From Candidatus Amunia macphersoniae (GTDB taxonomy: Bacteria; Chloroflexota; Dormibacteria; Aeolococcales; Aeolococcaceae): a DNA stretch of 42,195 bases. The notes under the pieces were generated by a model. The model ran no database searches. It was not told where the DNA came from and was given only the letters and a program-made list of their open reading frames with translations. The DNA lies in contig JAEKNN010000022.1 in NCBI GenBank assembly GCA_016464795.1, positions 1 through 42,195 of the forward strand. The letters are read 5' to 3'. Shown here in pieces: positions 31,979 to 40,568 of the stretch. Position 1 is the first letter of the stretch. The number at the start of each line of letters is the position of its first letter. A program made the position numbers and the translations under genes.

Positions 31979-33970
31979 ATGGCGCACCATCGCATGATGC
32001 GCAGCGTGACCAGTCCCGGCTCCGCCGGCACGTCATTCGCCTGGACCCCGACGCCCGAGCAGCTCGAGAGCAGCCGGCTGCGTGCATTCATGACCTCGCT
32101 CGGAGTCGAGTCACTCGACGGCCTCAATGACATCGCGCGACGCGACCCTGAGCGATTCTGGAGCGCCACCGTCGACGACATCGGCATCGGCTGGCGAGAG
32201 CGTCCAACCCGGATGCGGGACACCTCCCAGGGCCTGCCCTTCACCCGCTGGTGGGAGGGCGGGCGCCTCAACCTCGCCACCAACGCGGCCGATCGCTGGG
32301 CCGATGCCAAGCCCGGTGCGCAGGCGGTGGTGTGGGAGGGGGACGACGGCAGCGTGCGCTCCTGGACGTATGCGGAGCTTGCTGCCGAGACCGCGCGCTG
32401 CGCCAACGCTCTCGCCGAGCTCGGTGTGACCACCGGCGACGTGGTCGGCCTCTGCCTGCCGATGATCCCTGAGACGGTGGCCACCTTCCTGGCCTGCTCG
32501 AAGCTGGGCGCCATCGTGACCCCGCTGTTCAGTGGCTACGGCGCCGGCGCCATCGCGACGCGGCTCCGCGATTGCCAGGCCACGGTGCTGGTGGTCGCGG
32601 ACGGATTCCTCCGCCGCGGATCTCCGGTGCCCATGAAGGCGGTCGCCGACGAGGTGGCCGCGCAGACACCCTCGTTGCGCCACATCGTGGTGGTCCGGCG
32701 GCTCGGCAACCTTGACACCGCCATGCTGGCCCCGCGCGACGTCTGGTACGACGAGATCACCGCCTTCCAGCCATCATCGGCAGCAACTCACGACAGCCCC
32801 GCCGACGAACCCTTCATGCTCATCTACACCAGCGGCACCACCGGCCGCCCCAAGGGAACCGTCCACGTGCAGGGCGGCTTCCCCATCAAGGCCACCCAGG
32901 ACATGGCCCACTGCTTCGACGTGAGGCCTGCCGACCGGCTCCTGTGGTTCACCGACATCGGCTGGATGATGGGACCGTGGGCGATCTGCGGTGCGCTGAC
33001 CGTCGGCGCCACGCTGGTCCTCTTCGAAGGGGTTCCGGATCATCCCGGACCGGACCGGCTGTGGGCGGTGGTCGAGCGCCATCGGGTCAGCGTGCTCGGG
33101 GTTGCTCCAACTGTTGTCCGCGCACTGATGCGCCACGGTGACCCGCCCGTGGGAGCCCACGACATGTCGTCGCTGCGGGTGCTCGGCTCGAGCGGCGAGC
33201 CCTGGAACGTCGATCCCTGGCTGTGGTTCCTCGAGCGCGTCGGCGGCGGCAGGTGCCCGATCATCAACTACAGCGGCGGCACCGAGGTGAGCGGCGGCAT
33301 CCTTGGTGGCAACATGCTCACCGCGCTCAACCCGTGTGCTTTCGCCGGTCCCTGCCCCGGCATGGACGCCGACGTTCTTGACGAGAATGGCAGCAGCGTG
33401 AGAGGTCGAGTCGGTGAGCTGGTGGTGCGCTCCCCGTGGCCGGGGATGACCCAGGGATTCTGGCGTGACCGCGAGAGATATCTCGACACCTACTGGTCGC
33501 GCTGGCCTGACGTGTGGGTTCACGGGGATTGGGCGGAGGTGGCGGCTGACGGCCTCTGGTACATCCGCGGTCGCAGCGACGACACCATCAAGGTGGCCGG
33601 CAAGCGACTGGGTCCCTCGGAGGTGGAGTCGGCGCTGGTTGCCCATGGCGACGTGGCTGAGGCGGCGGCGATCGGCGTGCCCGATCCCCTCAAGGGCGAG
33701 GCGCTGGTGTGCTTCGTGGTTCTGAAGCCGGGAACCTCGCAGAGCCTCGAGCTGCGCTCACAGCTCGAAGCGTGCGTGACCACCGAGATGGGCAAGGCGC
33801 TGCGTCCCAAGGCGGTGCTGGTGATCGATGAGCTTCCCAAGACGCGCAACGCCAAGGTGCTGCGCCGGATCGTGCGGGCGGTGTATCTCGGCAACGACCC
33901 GGGCGATCTGTCCTCCCTCGAAAACCATTCAGCGCTCACAGCCCTCGAGAAGGTTCGCGCGTCCGGCTGA
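31979..33970 (+). CDS. acetyl-CoA synthetase-like AMP-dependent acyl-CoA ligase
   Basis: This 663-residue adenylate-forming enzyme has a long AcsA-type N-terminal part (PERFWSATVDDIGIGW is the ACAS-N entry). The phosphate-binding loop is YTSGTTGRPKG at 283-293, A5 is NYSGGTEVSGG, A7 is VHGDWAEV, and the hinge RGRSDDTIKVAGKRLGPSEVE follows. The catalytic lysine is K626 in RNAKVLRR (usually SGKIMRR). It activates a short carboxylic acid to acyl-CoA; the exact acid (acetate, propionate or other) is not fixed by these motifs. ATG 31979 is used, with in-frame ATGs at 31994 and 31997 as alternatives. K626 is the residue normally acetylated for control. Confidence 0.93.
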   Translation: MAHHRMMRSVTSPGSAGTSFAWTPTPEQLESSRLRAFMTSLGVESLDGLNDIARRDPERFWSATVDDIGIGWRERPTRMRDTSQGLPFTRWWEGGRLNLATNAADRWADAKPGAQAVVWEGDDGSVRSWTYAELAAETARCANALAELGVTTGDVVGLCLPMIPETVATFLACSKLGAIVTPLFSGYGAGAIATRLRDCQATVLVVADGFLRRGSPVPMKAVADEVAAQTPSLRHIVVVRRLGNLDTAMLAPRDVWYDEITAFQPSSAATHDSPADEPFMLIYTSGTTGRPKGTVHVQGGFPIKATQDMAHCFDVRPADRLLWFTDIGWMMGPWAICGALTVGATLVLFEGVPDHPGPDRLWAVVERHRVSVLGVAPTVVRALMRHGDPPVGAHDMSSLRVLGSSGEPWNVDPWLWFLERVGGGRCPIINYSGGTEVSGGILGGNMLTALNPCAFAGPCPGMDADVLDENGSSVRGRVGELVVRSPWPGMTQGFWRDRERYLDTYWSRWPDVWVHGDWAEVAADGLWYIRGRSDDTIKVAGKRLGPSEVESALVAHGDVAEAAAIGVPDPLKGEALVCFVVLKPGTSQSLELRSQLEACVTTEMGKALRPKAVLVIDELPKTRNAKVLRRIVRAVYLGNDPGDLSSLENHSALTALEKVRASG

Positions 33971-34107
33971 GGGACGACCGGCGGACAAAGCGCCTGCGGA
34001 CGCGTCACACGCCGCGCAGCTCGCCAACGCGCAGGTGCTGCGGTGGCAGGATCGCCGGCTTTTCCGTGCCGCCGGCGGTTGCCTGCGGCTCACCGAGGTT
34101 CGTTCCG

Positions 34108-35781
34108 ATGGCCCCATCAGTACGTCTTGCCGGGAGCGCGTTGCTCGATTCGCCGCGCTCCCAGGAGAGCTCCGAGCGCCCGCTCACCGTCGCCGAACTG
34201 GCCGCTCCGGCGGTCATGACGCTGCATCTGCGCGAGGACCCGGGCGCCGACAGCGTTGCGGTCCGTCTTGCCAGGCAGCACCTCGTCCCGGTCCGCCAAC
34301 GACGCTATCTCGCCGGGGCGGACGCCTCCAGCAGGCACGGTGCGCATGACACCGACGTCGCCGCGGTCGGCCACTGGGCCGCAGCGGCGGGCCTGCGAGT
34401 CCGCCGTCCCGACAGCGCCGCCAACACCGTGGATGTCAGCGGCGCGCTGGGCACCTTGGCGCGCGCCTTCGGCGTCGGCCTGCAGCGCCACACCGTCCGC
34501 GACGTGAGCACAGGTGCGATCACAGTGTTCCGCGATCATCGCGATGAGCTGAGCGTTCCAACCCAGCTCGACGGCGTGATCACAGCGGCGTTCGGCCTCA
34601 GCACTCGTCCGCTCGCACGCCCGCGTCTCGACGTGCTGCCCAGAGGGATGGCGGCACCCTACAGCTACACCCCAGAGGAGCTTGCGGCCATCTACGACTT
34701 CCCGGTGCTGGCCGACGGTGGTGCCGGCGCCACCATCACCGTCGGCATCGCCGAGCTGGGAGGCGCCGTCCATCGTGCCGACCTGGCCGCGTTCACCGCT
34801 CGCAACCCTCGCTTGCGCGTCGTCGAGGAGGCGGTGCAGGGCTGGGGCCCGCTGTCCGACCCGTTCGGCCCGGACACCGAGGTGGCCCTCGATTGGCAGG
34901 TGATCGCCGGCGTGATGGCACGCTGCGCCCCCCAGGCAAACCTCAACATCGTCATCAAGTACGCGCCCAACAGCGAGCGGGGATTCACCAACCTCGAGGC
35001 ATCGTTCGCCGCCGACAGGCGTGACTACGCGGCGGTGTCGACGAGCTGGGGCTCGCCGGAGAGCCTCTGGACACCGGCGGCGATGGAGGCGATGGACCAC
35101 GCCTTCCAACTCGGCGCTCTACGTGGGATCGTCCACACCGTGGCCGCCGGTGACAACGGCTCCACCGACGCACGTCGCGACGGCCGTCAGCACGCCGATC
35201 ATCCGGCCTCAGCGCCGCATGCAGTCGGCTGTGGTGGGACGCGTCTGATCGCAGAGGAAGGCCGGCGCATCAGCGAGAGCGTGTGGAACGAGCTGCGCGG
35301 CAACCAGGGCGCCACCGGCGGCGGGGTCAGCAGCCACTTCCCGGTGCCGCGCTACCAGGCCGGCGCCGGGGTGCGGCCGGTGTCGGCGGACACCCGCCTC
35401 TGCGGACGGGGAGTCCCCGACGTCGCGGGCAATGCCGACCCGCTCACCGGCTACGTGATTCATCACCGCGGCGTCGACACAGTGGTCGGTGGCACGTCCG
35501 CGGTGGCGCCCCTGTGGACAGCCCTCTTCGCGCTGATGTCGGAGTCCGCCGGCCAGCGTTTCGGCAACGTGCTCCCGGCGCTCTACAACGCCCGCGGCGC
35601 AGGCTTCACCGATATCACCTCAGGTGACAACGGCGCCTACCCGGCCGGGACCGGCTGGGATCCCGCCACCGGCCTCGGCGTCCCCTCCGGACGCGCGCTG
35701 TGCGAGTCGCTGACCTCCCCGCTGCTGCAGGTCACCCAGCGTGGCTCGCTGCGCGTTCCTGCAGGCCATGAGCTGGGCTGA
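34108..35781 (+). CDS. sedolisin (S53) serine-carboxyl peptidase with propeptide
   Basis: This 557-residue protein has a pro-domain (about 25-180, beginning VMTLHLRED and including AFGVGLQRH) and an S53 catalytic domain (about 200-540). The triad is E258 and D262 in DTEVALDW with S464 in GGTSAVAP, and D349 in AAGDNG forms the oxyanion hole. The calcium site is FTDITSGDNGAYPAGTGWDP. These enzymes cleave proteins at acid pH after self-removal of the propeptide, normally outside the cell. No signal peptide is visible at the chosen start or in the 14 extra residues of the longer frame (34066), so the export route is unclear. A GAGG lies near the ATG. Confidence 0.93.
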   Translation: MAPSVRLAGSALLDSPRSQESSERPLTVAELAAPAVMTLHLREDPGADSVAVRLARQHLVPVRQRRYLAGADASSRHGAHDTDVAAVGHWAAAAGLRVRRPDSAANTVDVSGALGTLARAFGVGLQRHTVRDVSTGAITVFRDHRDELSVPTQLDGVITAAFGLSTRPLARPRLDVLPRGMAAPYSYTPEELAAIYDFPVLADGGAGATITVGIAELGGAVHRADLAAFTARNPRLRVVEEAVQGWGPLSDPFGPDTEVALDWQVIAGVMARCAPQANLNIVIKYAPNSERGFTNLEASFAADRRDYAAVSTSWGSPESLWTPAAMEAMDHAFQLGALRGIVHTVAAGDNGSTDARRDGRQHADHPASAPHAVGCGGTRLIAEEGRRISESVWNELRGNQGATGGGVSSHFPVPRYQAGAGVRPVSADTRLCGRGVPDVAGNADPLTGYVIHHRGVDTVVGGTSAVAPLWTALFALMSESAGQRFGNVLPALYNARGAGFTDITSGDNGAYPAGTGWDPATGLGVPSGRALCESLTSPLLQVTQRGSLRVPAGHELG

Positions 35782-35791
35782 GGCCGGTGGC

Positions 35792-35820
35792 GTCGACGTG
35801 TGCAGGGGCGCTGCTAGGGT
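35792..35820 (+). promoter_or_regulatory. leaderless promoter of the lipoate-ligase-like gene
   Basis: GTCGAC (35792-35797) and TAGGGT (35815-35820) are 17 bases apart, and the ATG at 35828 follows after seven bases. It is one of the clearest leaderless arrangements here. Confidence 0.55.
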
Positions 35821-35827
35821 GGGTTGC

Positions 35828-36556
35828 ATGGACCAGGCAGTGCAGGCAGCCCTGGCGACGGAGGTGGCCCCACGAGAGAGTGCCGCCGCCGTCCCGCCTG
35901 CACACGTGCGGGTCGTCGAGATCTCTGCCGAGAGCGCTGTCGACGATCCGCCGGAGATTCCCTGGCACATCACCCCGGCGGTGGGAGAGATCGCGCTACA
36001 ACTGCGCAGCACAGTGCGCCGCGTCGCCGTGGGTGCGGGCCTGGCCCGCAAGAGCGAGCTGCTGGCGCGGGTACGCGCCATCGACGGGGTGCCGGCGGTG
36101 GTCTCCAGCCCCGCCGGCGGAACCTTCATCATCGGTGGCCAGGCATGGCTCGGACTCTGTGCGATCGGCGTGCCGCCGCATGGTCAGCCGATGCCGCTGG
36201 ACTGGATGCTGCGCTCCCTGAAGCGTTGGTTCGATGCGGCCCTGGCGCCGATGGGCCTGACCACCACAACCGGTCGGATCGAGGGCGCGTGGTGTCCCGG
36301 GTTCAGCGACATCGCCGTCGGCGGCCGCAAGCTGGCCGGCCTGGGTTTCCGGGTCACCCGCGACTGGGTGGTGATGCGCGGCGTCCTGGCGGTGCAGCCC
36401 ATGAGCGCGGCCGACCTCGACGTGCTCGTGCAGTGCCATCGCCTCATCGACGTCGAGGTTGTCGATGAAGCGGTGACCTCGCTGTCGGAAGCGGCCGGGC
36501 TGCCACTGCTCGATGTGCCGCGGACGATCCAGGCACTCCGTGGGGTCAGCATCTGA
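35828..36556 (+). CDS. lipoate-protein ligase / octanoyltransferase family protein
   Basis: This 242-residue protein has a BPL/LPL catalytic fold. The lysine essential for lipoyl-AMP or octanoyl transfer is K168 in GGRKLAGLGFRVTRD, and CPGFSDIAVGGRK corresponds to the ND-x-x-x-x-G-x-K segment. The substrate-loop region (SSPAGGTFIIGG) departs from the canonical RRSGGGAVYHD, so it may be a divergent transferase rather than a standard LplA/LipB. A likely target would be the lipoyl domain of H-protein or 2-oxo acid dehydrogenases, fitting the gcvP genes in the window; this is an inference. The leaderless start at 35828 is preferred over the longer open frame. Confidence 0.75.
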   Translation: MDQAVQAALATEVAPRESAAAVPPAHVRVVEISAESAVDDPPEIPWHITPAVGEIALQLRSTVRRVAVGAGLARKSELLARVRAIDGVPAVVSSPAGGTFIIGGQAWLGLCAIGVPPHGQPMPLDWMLRSLKRWFDAALAPMGLTTTTGRIEGAWCPGFSDIAVGGRKLAGLGFRVTRDWVVMRGVLAVQPMSAADLDVLVQCHRLIDVEVVDEAVTSLSEAAGLPLLDVPRTIQALRGVSI

Positions 36557-36603
36557 ACCCCTCCCGGCGAATGCCGCCGCGCGCACGCCGCCGAGTTCTG
36601 GGG

Positions 36604-36609
36604 TAGGGT
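36604..36609 (+). promoter_or_regulatory. -10 box for leaderless EAL gene
   Basis: TAGGGT ends eight bases before ATG 36618, the same box as for the preceding gene. Confidence 0.45.
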
Positions 36610-36617
36610 GGCTGCCG

Positions 36618-37550
36618 ATGCCAACCACCGTCCCAGCACCCTTCGAAGCACTGTTCGCCGGCTCCAGCAAGGGCGACCGCGCCGCCGTGGATCAACTCTG
36701 CCGCCTGGTCGACGCCAGCAGCGACGTCCTCCTTGAGGTCGATGGCAAGCGTGTGCCGTTGCCCTCGTCTCTGCGCACCCTTCTGCAACGCGCCGTCGAC
36801 CATCTGCGCCGCGGCGATGACATCAGGCGTTCCTTCGGGCGCGCCCCGGCGCGCACTCTCCTGCAGCCGGTGGTGCACCTCGCCACCGGGCGGATCGCAG
36901 GATACGAAGCGCTCAGCGACATCTCCACGCGTGACGTGCAGAGTGCTGATAGCTGGTTTCGCGATGCCGCCGTGCTCGGCCTCGGTGAGGAGTTCGAGCT
37001 GGTCCTGCTCAGCCTCGCCCTCGAGGAGCTGACCACGCTCCCTGAGCATGCCTACCTCTCGGTGAACGTGTCGCCGCACACAGTGTTGTCTCCGCATCTT
37101 CCCGGCCTGCTGGATGACGTCTCCGGCGAGCGGCTGGTGCTCGAGCTCACCGAGCACACGCCGGTCGACGACTACGCAGCGCTGAACACAGCGCTCGGCC
37201 GGCTGCGCCGCCAGGGCATCAGGCTCGCCGTCGACGATGCCGGGGCCGGCTTCTCCAGCCTCAACCACATCCTGCTCATCCGCCCCGAGATCGTGAAGCT
37301 CGACGTCTCACTGATCCGCGACATCGACAGCGACGTGGCACGTCGTTCGCTGGTGGGCGGACTGTGCCACTTCACCGCGGAGATCGGAGCCGACTGCGTC
37401 GCCGAGGGGGTGGAGACTGACGCCCAGGCCCGCACTCTCAGTGAGCTGGGCGTGGCCTACGGCCAGGGCTGGCACCTCGGCCCTCCGCGCCAGCGCCGAA
37501 CCCGCCGGGCCGCGGCCGGCGTCAAGGGACCGTTGCCGGAGCCGCGCTGA
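36618..37550 (+). CDS. EAL-domain cyclic-di-GMP phosphodiesterase with short N-terminal domain
   Basis: This 310-residue protein has an EAL domain at about 75-300. The signature residues appear intact: E97 in YEAL, Asn in SVNVSP, Glu in LELTEH, the Asp pair in VDDAGAGFSSL (DDFG variant), Lys in IVKLDVS, Glu in VAEGVET and Gln in YGQGW. It should hydrolyse c-di-GMP to pGpG. The N-terminal 70 residues (LLEVDGKRVPLPSSLRTLLQRAVDHLRRGDDI) resemble the front part of excisionase/Phd-like regulator proteins, an unusual partner for EAL. It has no membrane helices. It lies next to the Tad-type pilin genes, so it may link c-di-GMP to surface attachment. Confidence 0.85.
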   Translation: MPTTVPAPFEALFAGSSKGDRAAVDQLCRLVDASSDVLLEVDGKRVPLPSSLRTLLQRAVDHLRRGDDIRRSFGRAPARTLLQPVVHLATGRIAGYEALSDISTRDVQSADSWFRDAAVLGLGEEFELVLLSLALEELTTLPEHAYLSVNVSPHTVLSPHLPGLLDDVSGERLVLELTEHTPVDDYAALNTALGRLRRQGIRLAVDDAGAGFSSLNHILLIRPEIVKLDVSLIRDIDSDVARRSLVGGLCHFTAEIGADCVAEGVETDAQARTLSELGVAYGQGWHLGPPRQRRTRRAAAGVKGPLPEPR

Positions 37551-38073
37551 CCCACGCGCGTGCCCTGCATCGCGCCGGGGCCGCGGTGGCCGCGCCGATC
37601 ACTGGCGCGGCGTAGTACACGCCGCGGACCACCACCGTCTCGCCGAACAGTCCCAGCGGCAGGCGGACGGTCTTCTCCACCGACGCGAACACCGCGCAGC
37701 CGTCGGTGACGCAGCGCACTCCATTGCCGGCGGGCTGTGGCCGGTCGGCTGTCTGCGCGACACCGGCGGAGTCGGTCAGCTGCGCTGATTCATCACCGAT
37801 CTCGACGCAACCGCGCTCGAACGCCATCAGACCCCCGCTGGCGCCGAGGTCGACGAGGTGATCGCTCTGTCCGTACAGGTACTGCGAATCGACGGAGTTG
37901 GCGCCGGCCTGCGCGGCGTTCTGGGCGGCTGCCTGCACCCGCGCGGACCACACGTACAGGTACGCGCCATCGGCGACCAGCGCCACCAGCCCGAACAGGA
38001 AGAGCGCGAATGCGAGCGCCATCATCATGATCATCTGGCCGCGCTGATGCTGTCGAGTCACGGTGTGAGTCAC
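37522..38073 (-). CDS. Tad-type (TadG/Flp) pseudopilin-like protein
   Basis: This 183-residue protein has a short basic N-terminus with RGQ before the helix (QMIMMMALAFALFLFGLVALVADGAYLY), the start of the Tad domain family, then an extracellular domain with four cysteines. The GTG start at 38073 overlaps the stop of the preceding pseudopilin gene (GTGA). Its last 29 bases overlap the opposing EAL gene's end. TadG-like proteins act as minor components or assembly factors of Flp pili. No TadA/B/C motor, prepilin peptidase or major Flp pilin is in the window. Confidence 0.8.
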   Translation of the reverse strand: MTHTVTRQHQRGQMIMMMALAFALFLFGLVALVADGAYLYVWSARVQAAAQNAAQAGANSVDSQYLYGQSDHLVDLGASGGLMAFERGCVEIGDESAQLTDSAGVAQTADRPQPAGNGVRCVTDGCAVFASVEKTVRLPLGLFGETVVVRGVYYAAPVIGAATAAPARCRARAWVSAAPATVP

Positions 38074-38669
38074 TGCCGGAACGGAGGCGGAATTGCCTCG
38101 GCCGTGGCGGCGATGGTCGGCTTCCACGGAATTGCCCAGGCGAGCGGGGAGCGCGAGAAGTCGAGCGTCGCCGACGCCGTGCAGCGCACCACTCGCAGCC
38201 CCTGCGGGGGGTTCAGCGCACTGTCGACGATGTCGATGTCACAGACGATGTAGGAGCTCCTGGCGGGACCGACCGGCGCGCCGTCACGGCGACAGAGGGG
38301 ATGGGCGGCAGGATCGTGCTCGGCGGGGAAGACCAGGTAGCGCCTGAAGGTCATGGTCCCGTAGAACGTCTCCGCGGCGAACCGGCAGCCCTTGGGCATC
38401 CCCGCAGTGTCGAGCGACGGCGCGGAGGAGGCCGTCTGTGGACAGCAGGTCGTCCCGGGGGCGTCGGCGGCCAGCCGCGGGGCTTGAAAGAAGGACTCAG
38501 CCGCGAGCTTGGTTGCCGCATCCATCTGCTGTTGCGCGGCCACCTGCACCATGATTCCCAGGAAGACGCTGATCAGCGCCAGCAGCACGGGGATGACGAT
38601 GGCGGTCTCGATGACAGCCTGCGCGTCCATGCGCTGTCTGCCCGGCCGGGTCCGGCGGCGGCTTCTCAC
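38070..38669 (-). CDS. TadE-like pseudopilin
   Basis: This 199-residue protein carries the TadE signature: a basic start, then QAVIETAIVIPVLLALISVF with the conserved Glu near the start of the helix and the hydrophobic stalk VAAQQQMDAATKLAAE. The extracellular part has several cysteines (TTCCPQTAS, PKGCRF, HPLCRR). The GTG start at 38669 overlaps the stop of the preceding TadE gene. TadE pseudopilins prime or decorate Flp (tight adherence) pili. Confidence 0.85.
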   Translation of the reverse strand: MRSRRRTRPGRQRMDAQAVIETAIVIPVLLALISVFLGIMVQVAAQQQMDAATKLAAESFFQAPRLAADAPGTTCCPQTASSAPSLDTAGMPKGCRFAAETFYGTMTFRRYLVFPAEHDPAAHPLCRRDGAPVGPARSSYIVCDIDIVDSALNPPQGLRVVRCTASATLDFSRSPLAWAIPWKPTIAATAEAIPPPFRQ

Positions 38670-39295
38670 GGCGCGAACCGCAGGGTATGAGTGGTGGCGA
38701 CCACGTCGATGGGGATCTCGCCGGCGTGCCAGCCGAGGCCGCTGAGCGGGGGCACGAGTGAGGCCAGGTAGCCGATGACGTGAACTGTGACGGTGGGCGG
38801 ATCCCCGCACCGTGGTGTTGATGGCAGGGGCGCTGCGGGACAGGCCGGCGCAGGCGCGCTGGTGTCGTCACAGACCGCCACTGTTCGAGGGCCGAACTGC
38901 TGCTGCACCTGGTCCGGAGCGGTCGGGCAGGACGCGAACACCGCCGCCGCGCCCGCTGCTCCCGGCGGCGCTGGGCAGGCGCCACCACCCGGCGGACACC
39001 AGGCGACCACGCGGGTGCCGAAGAGGGCTGTCTGCAGCTGCGTCCGCACAGCCGCCAGGAGCACCTTCGGAGACGGAGTGTCCTCGCTCTGCGGGGTGTT
39101 CGCCGCTGCCGCCCCAAGCCTCGCCGCCTGGTCCGCCGCCGAGACCGACGCGCTGGTCTGGATTGCCCAGAGCCCTGCGTCGATGGCGGCGAAGAAGCAG
39201 AGAAAGAACAGTGGCGCCACAAAGGCGAACTCGATGGTCGCCTGGGCGCGTCCGCGAGCTCGGTGGCGACACCGGCAGCTCTGCGCCCCTCCCAT
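38666..39295 (-). CDS. TadE-like pseudopilin, first of the operon
   Basis: This 209-residue protein has a basic leader (RCRHRARGRAQ) and the TadE helix ATIEFAFVAPLFFLCFFAAID with the Glu at the family position, then an Ala-rich helix (SASVSAADQAARLGAAA). A Pro/Cys-rich extracellular domain follows. The ATG at 39295 is preceded at six bases by a TACCAT box on the same strand, so this is probably the leaderless first gene of a three-gene run in which every junction is a GTGA overlap. Confidence 0.85.
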   Translation of the reverse strand: MGGAQSCRCRHRARGRAQATIEFAFVAPLFFLCFFAAIDAGLWAIQTSASVSAADQAARLGAAAANTPQSEDTPSPKVLLAAVRTQLQTALFGTRVVAWCPPGGGACPAPPGAAGAAAVFASCPTAPDQVQQQFGPRTVAVCDDTSAPAPACPAAPLPSTPRCGDPPTVTVHVIGYLASLVPPLSGLGWHAGEIPIDVVATTHTLRFAP

Positions 39296-39301
39296 GGGGC
39301 A

Positions 39302-39307
39302 ATGGTA
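39302..39307 (-). promoter_or_regulatory. -10 box for leaderless TadE operon
   Basis: TACCAT on the reverse strand ends six bases before the ATG at 39295. Confidence 0.45.
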
Positions 39308-39342
39308 GGTCGCGCGGGCAGCCATATTGGGCAGCCGCGCGG

Positions 39343-40506
39343 CTACGGAAGCACGATGATGGTGAGATCCTCGGGCACCAGCGCCTTGACCGTGACCGGG
39401 TTGGCGGGCTGGTCGTTGCGGGGGTCGACCAGCGTCATCCAGTTGCCGTCGCGAAAGTACTCGAGCACATAGGGCCCGCCCACGGGAACGGCGGCGATGG
39501 TGAAGTTGCCGTCCCCGTCCGCGGTGCTGTAGTAGAAGGGACCGCCGGTGACATACCCGCCTCCCGAGAGCTGGGTGAAATGGGTGCTCAGTCGCACCCG
39601 GCCGGCGACGCCGTGGCCACCACCGTCGACCAGCGATCCGGAGACGGGCATGGGCGCGGCCAGCAGCCTGCGTGCCTCGCCGGCCTGCGGCGAGGATCCG
39701 AAGTTGTCCACCAGGCGATGCAAGGTGGTTGCGGCCTCCAGGAAGTCGAGCGAAGCGATCTCCGATCGTGCGGCCGCCAGCAGCGTGGGCGGGTACGCCG
39801 GGGCGGCGGCTGCCCCGGCGCCGTGCGCGGCTGCGTCGTCGAGCAGCGCGATAGCGTCCGCCGCATGCTGACTGGTCACCAATTCCGCAGCCGCCTTGAC
39901 CTCATCGGCCGCGCGCATCGAGGCGATGGTCTGCACCAACGAGCTTGGCGGTGGCCCCTGGGCGGCCTCGTCGAGGCGGCGCAAAGCCAGCGGAGCGTTG
40001 CCGGCCGTGGCCGCCGCGGCGGCCGCATCGATGAGGATCTGGGCGCGTGCCTGAGCTGCCTCGGCGAGCAGGGATGGCTGGCTGACCAGGGTGAGGGCGG
40101 CGACCGCCGAGTCCACCTTCCCCGAAGCGGCCAGCTGTCTCGCCCAGGCGATTCGTGCCAGCTGCGCGTCCTGCCCGGCGTGTGAGGCAGCCCCGGGGTC
40201 GAGCAGCATCAGAAACCCACTGCGCCCGGCCACAGCCTCGTCGAGGCTGACCGCCCGCCCCGGATTCCCTGTGGCGAGCGCGCTGGCGGCCGCCGACCGG
40301 CCATCCTCGGCCGACACCCTCCCGCCGAGCAGCACCCCCAGCACCGTGGCCGCCAGGGCCAGCGGCAACACCAGGCCGACGCGACGCGCGGCCCGCCGGG
40401 GCGGGGCGGCCTGTTCCACCGCAGCCACGTGAGGAGGCGGTGGAGGGGGCGGTGGCGGCGCACCGGAGCGGTGGAATTGCTGGGGGGCGAGCGGCGGTGG
40501 CTCCAT
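39343..40506 (-). CDS. membrane-anchored protein with helical repeats and carboxypeptidase-regulatory-like end
   Basis: This 387-residue protein has a Pro-rich cytoplasmic N-terminus (nine prolines near residues 18-26), one TM helix at about 44-65 (LVLPLALAATVLGVLLGG), an Ala-rich helical region of about 210 residues with TPR-like periodicity (pairs such as ARQLAASGKVDSAVAALTL and AADAIALLDDAAAH), and a beta-rich tail of about 110 residues (VSGSLVDGGGHGVAGRVRL, DGDGNFTIAAVPVGGPYVLE). The tail resembles a carboxypeptidase-regulatory-like domain. It lies just upstream of the TadE genes on the same strand, with 47 bases between, so it may belong to the same pilus locus. I do not recognise a named family for the whole protein. 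Confidence 0.75.
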   Translation of the reverse strand: MEPPPLAPQQFHRSGAPPPPPPPPPHVAAVEQAAPPRRAARRVGLVLPLALAATVLGVLLGGRVSAEDGRSAAASALATGNPGRAVSLDEAVAGRSGFLMLLDPGAASHAGQDAQLARIAWARQLAASGKVDSAVAALTLVSQPSLLAEAAQARAQILIDAAAAAATAGNAPLALRRLDEAAQGPPPSSLVQTIASMRAADEVKAAAELVTSQHAADAIALLDDAAAHGAGAAAAPAYPPTLLAAARSEIASLDFLEAATTLHRLVDNFGSSPQAGEARRLLAAPMPVSGSLVDGGGHGVAGRVRLSTHFTQLSGGGYVTGGPFYYSTADGDGNFTIAAVPVGGPYVLEYFRDGNWMTLVDPRNDQPANPVTVKALVPEDLTIIVLP

Positions 40507-40553
40507 CGGGTGATCGAGACGATAGCGGAGCGCCGTCGCCTCGGCGTGGAGAG

Positions 40554-40559
40554 TACCCT
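40554..40559 (+). promoter_or_regulatory. candidate -10 box for hutH
   Basis: TACCCT ends nine bases before the hutH ATG at 40569; a slightly longer spacing than the other leaderless genes. Confidence 0.35.
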
Positions 40560-40568
40560 GCCGCGGCG

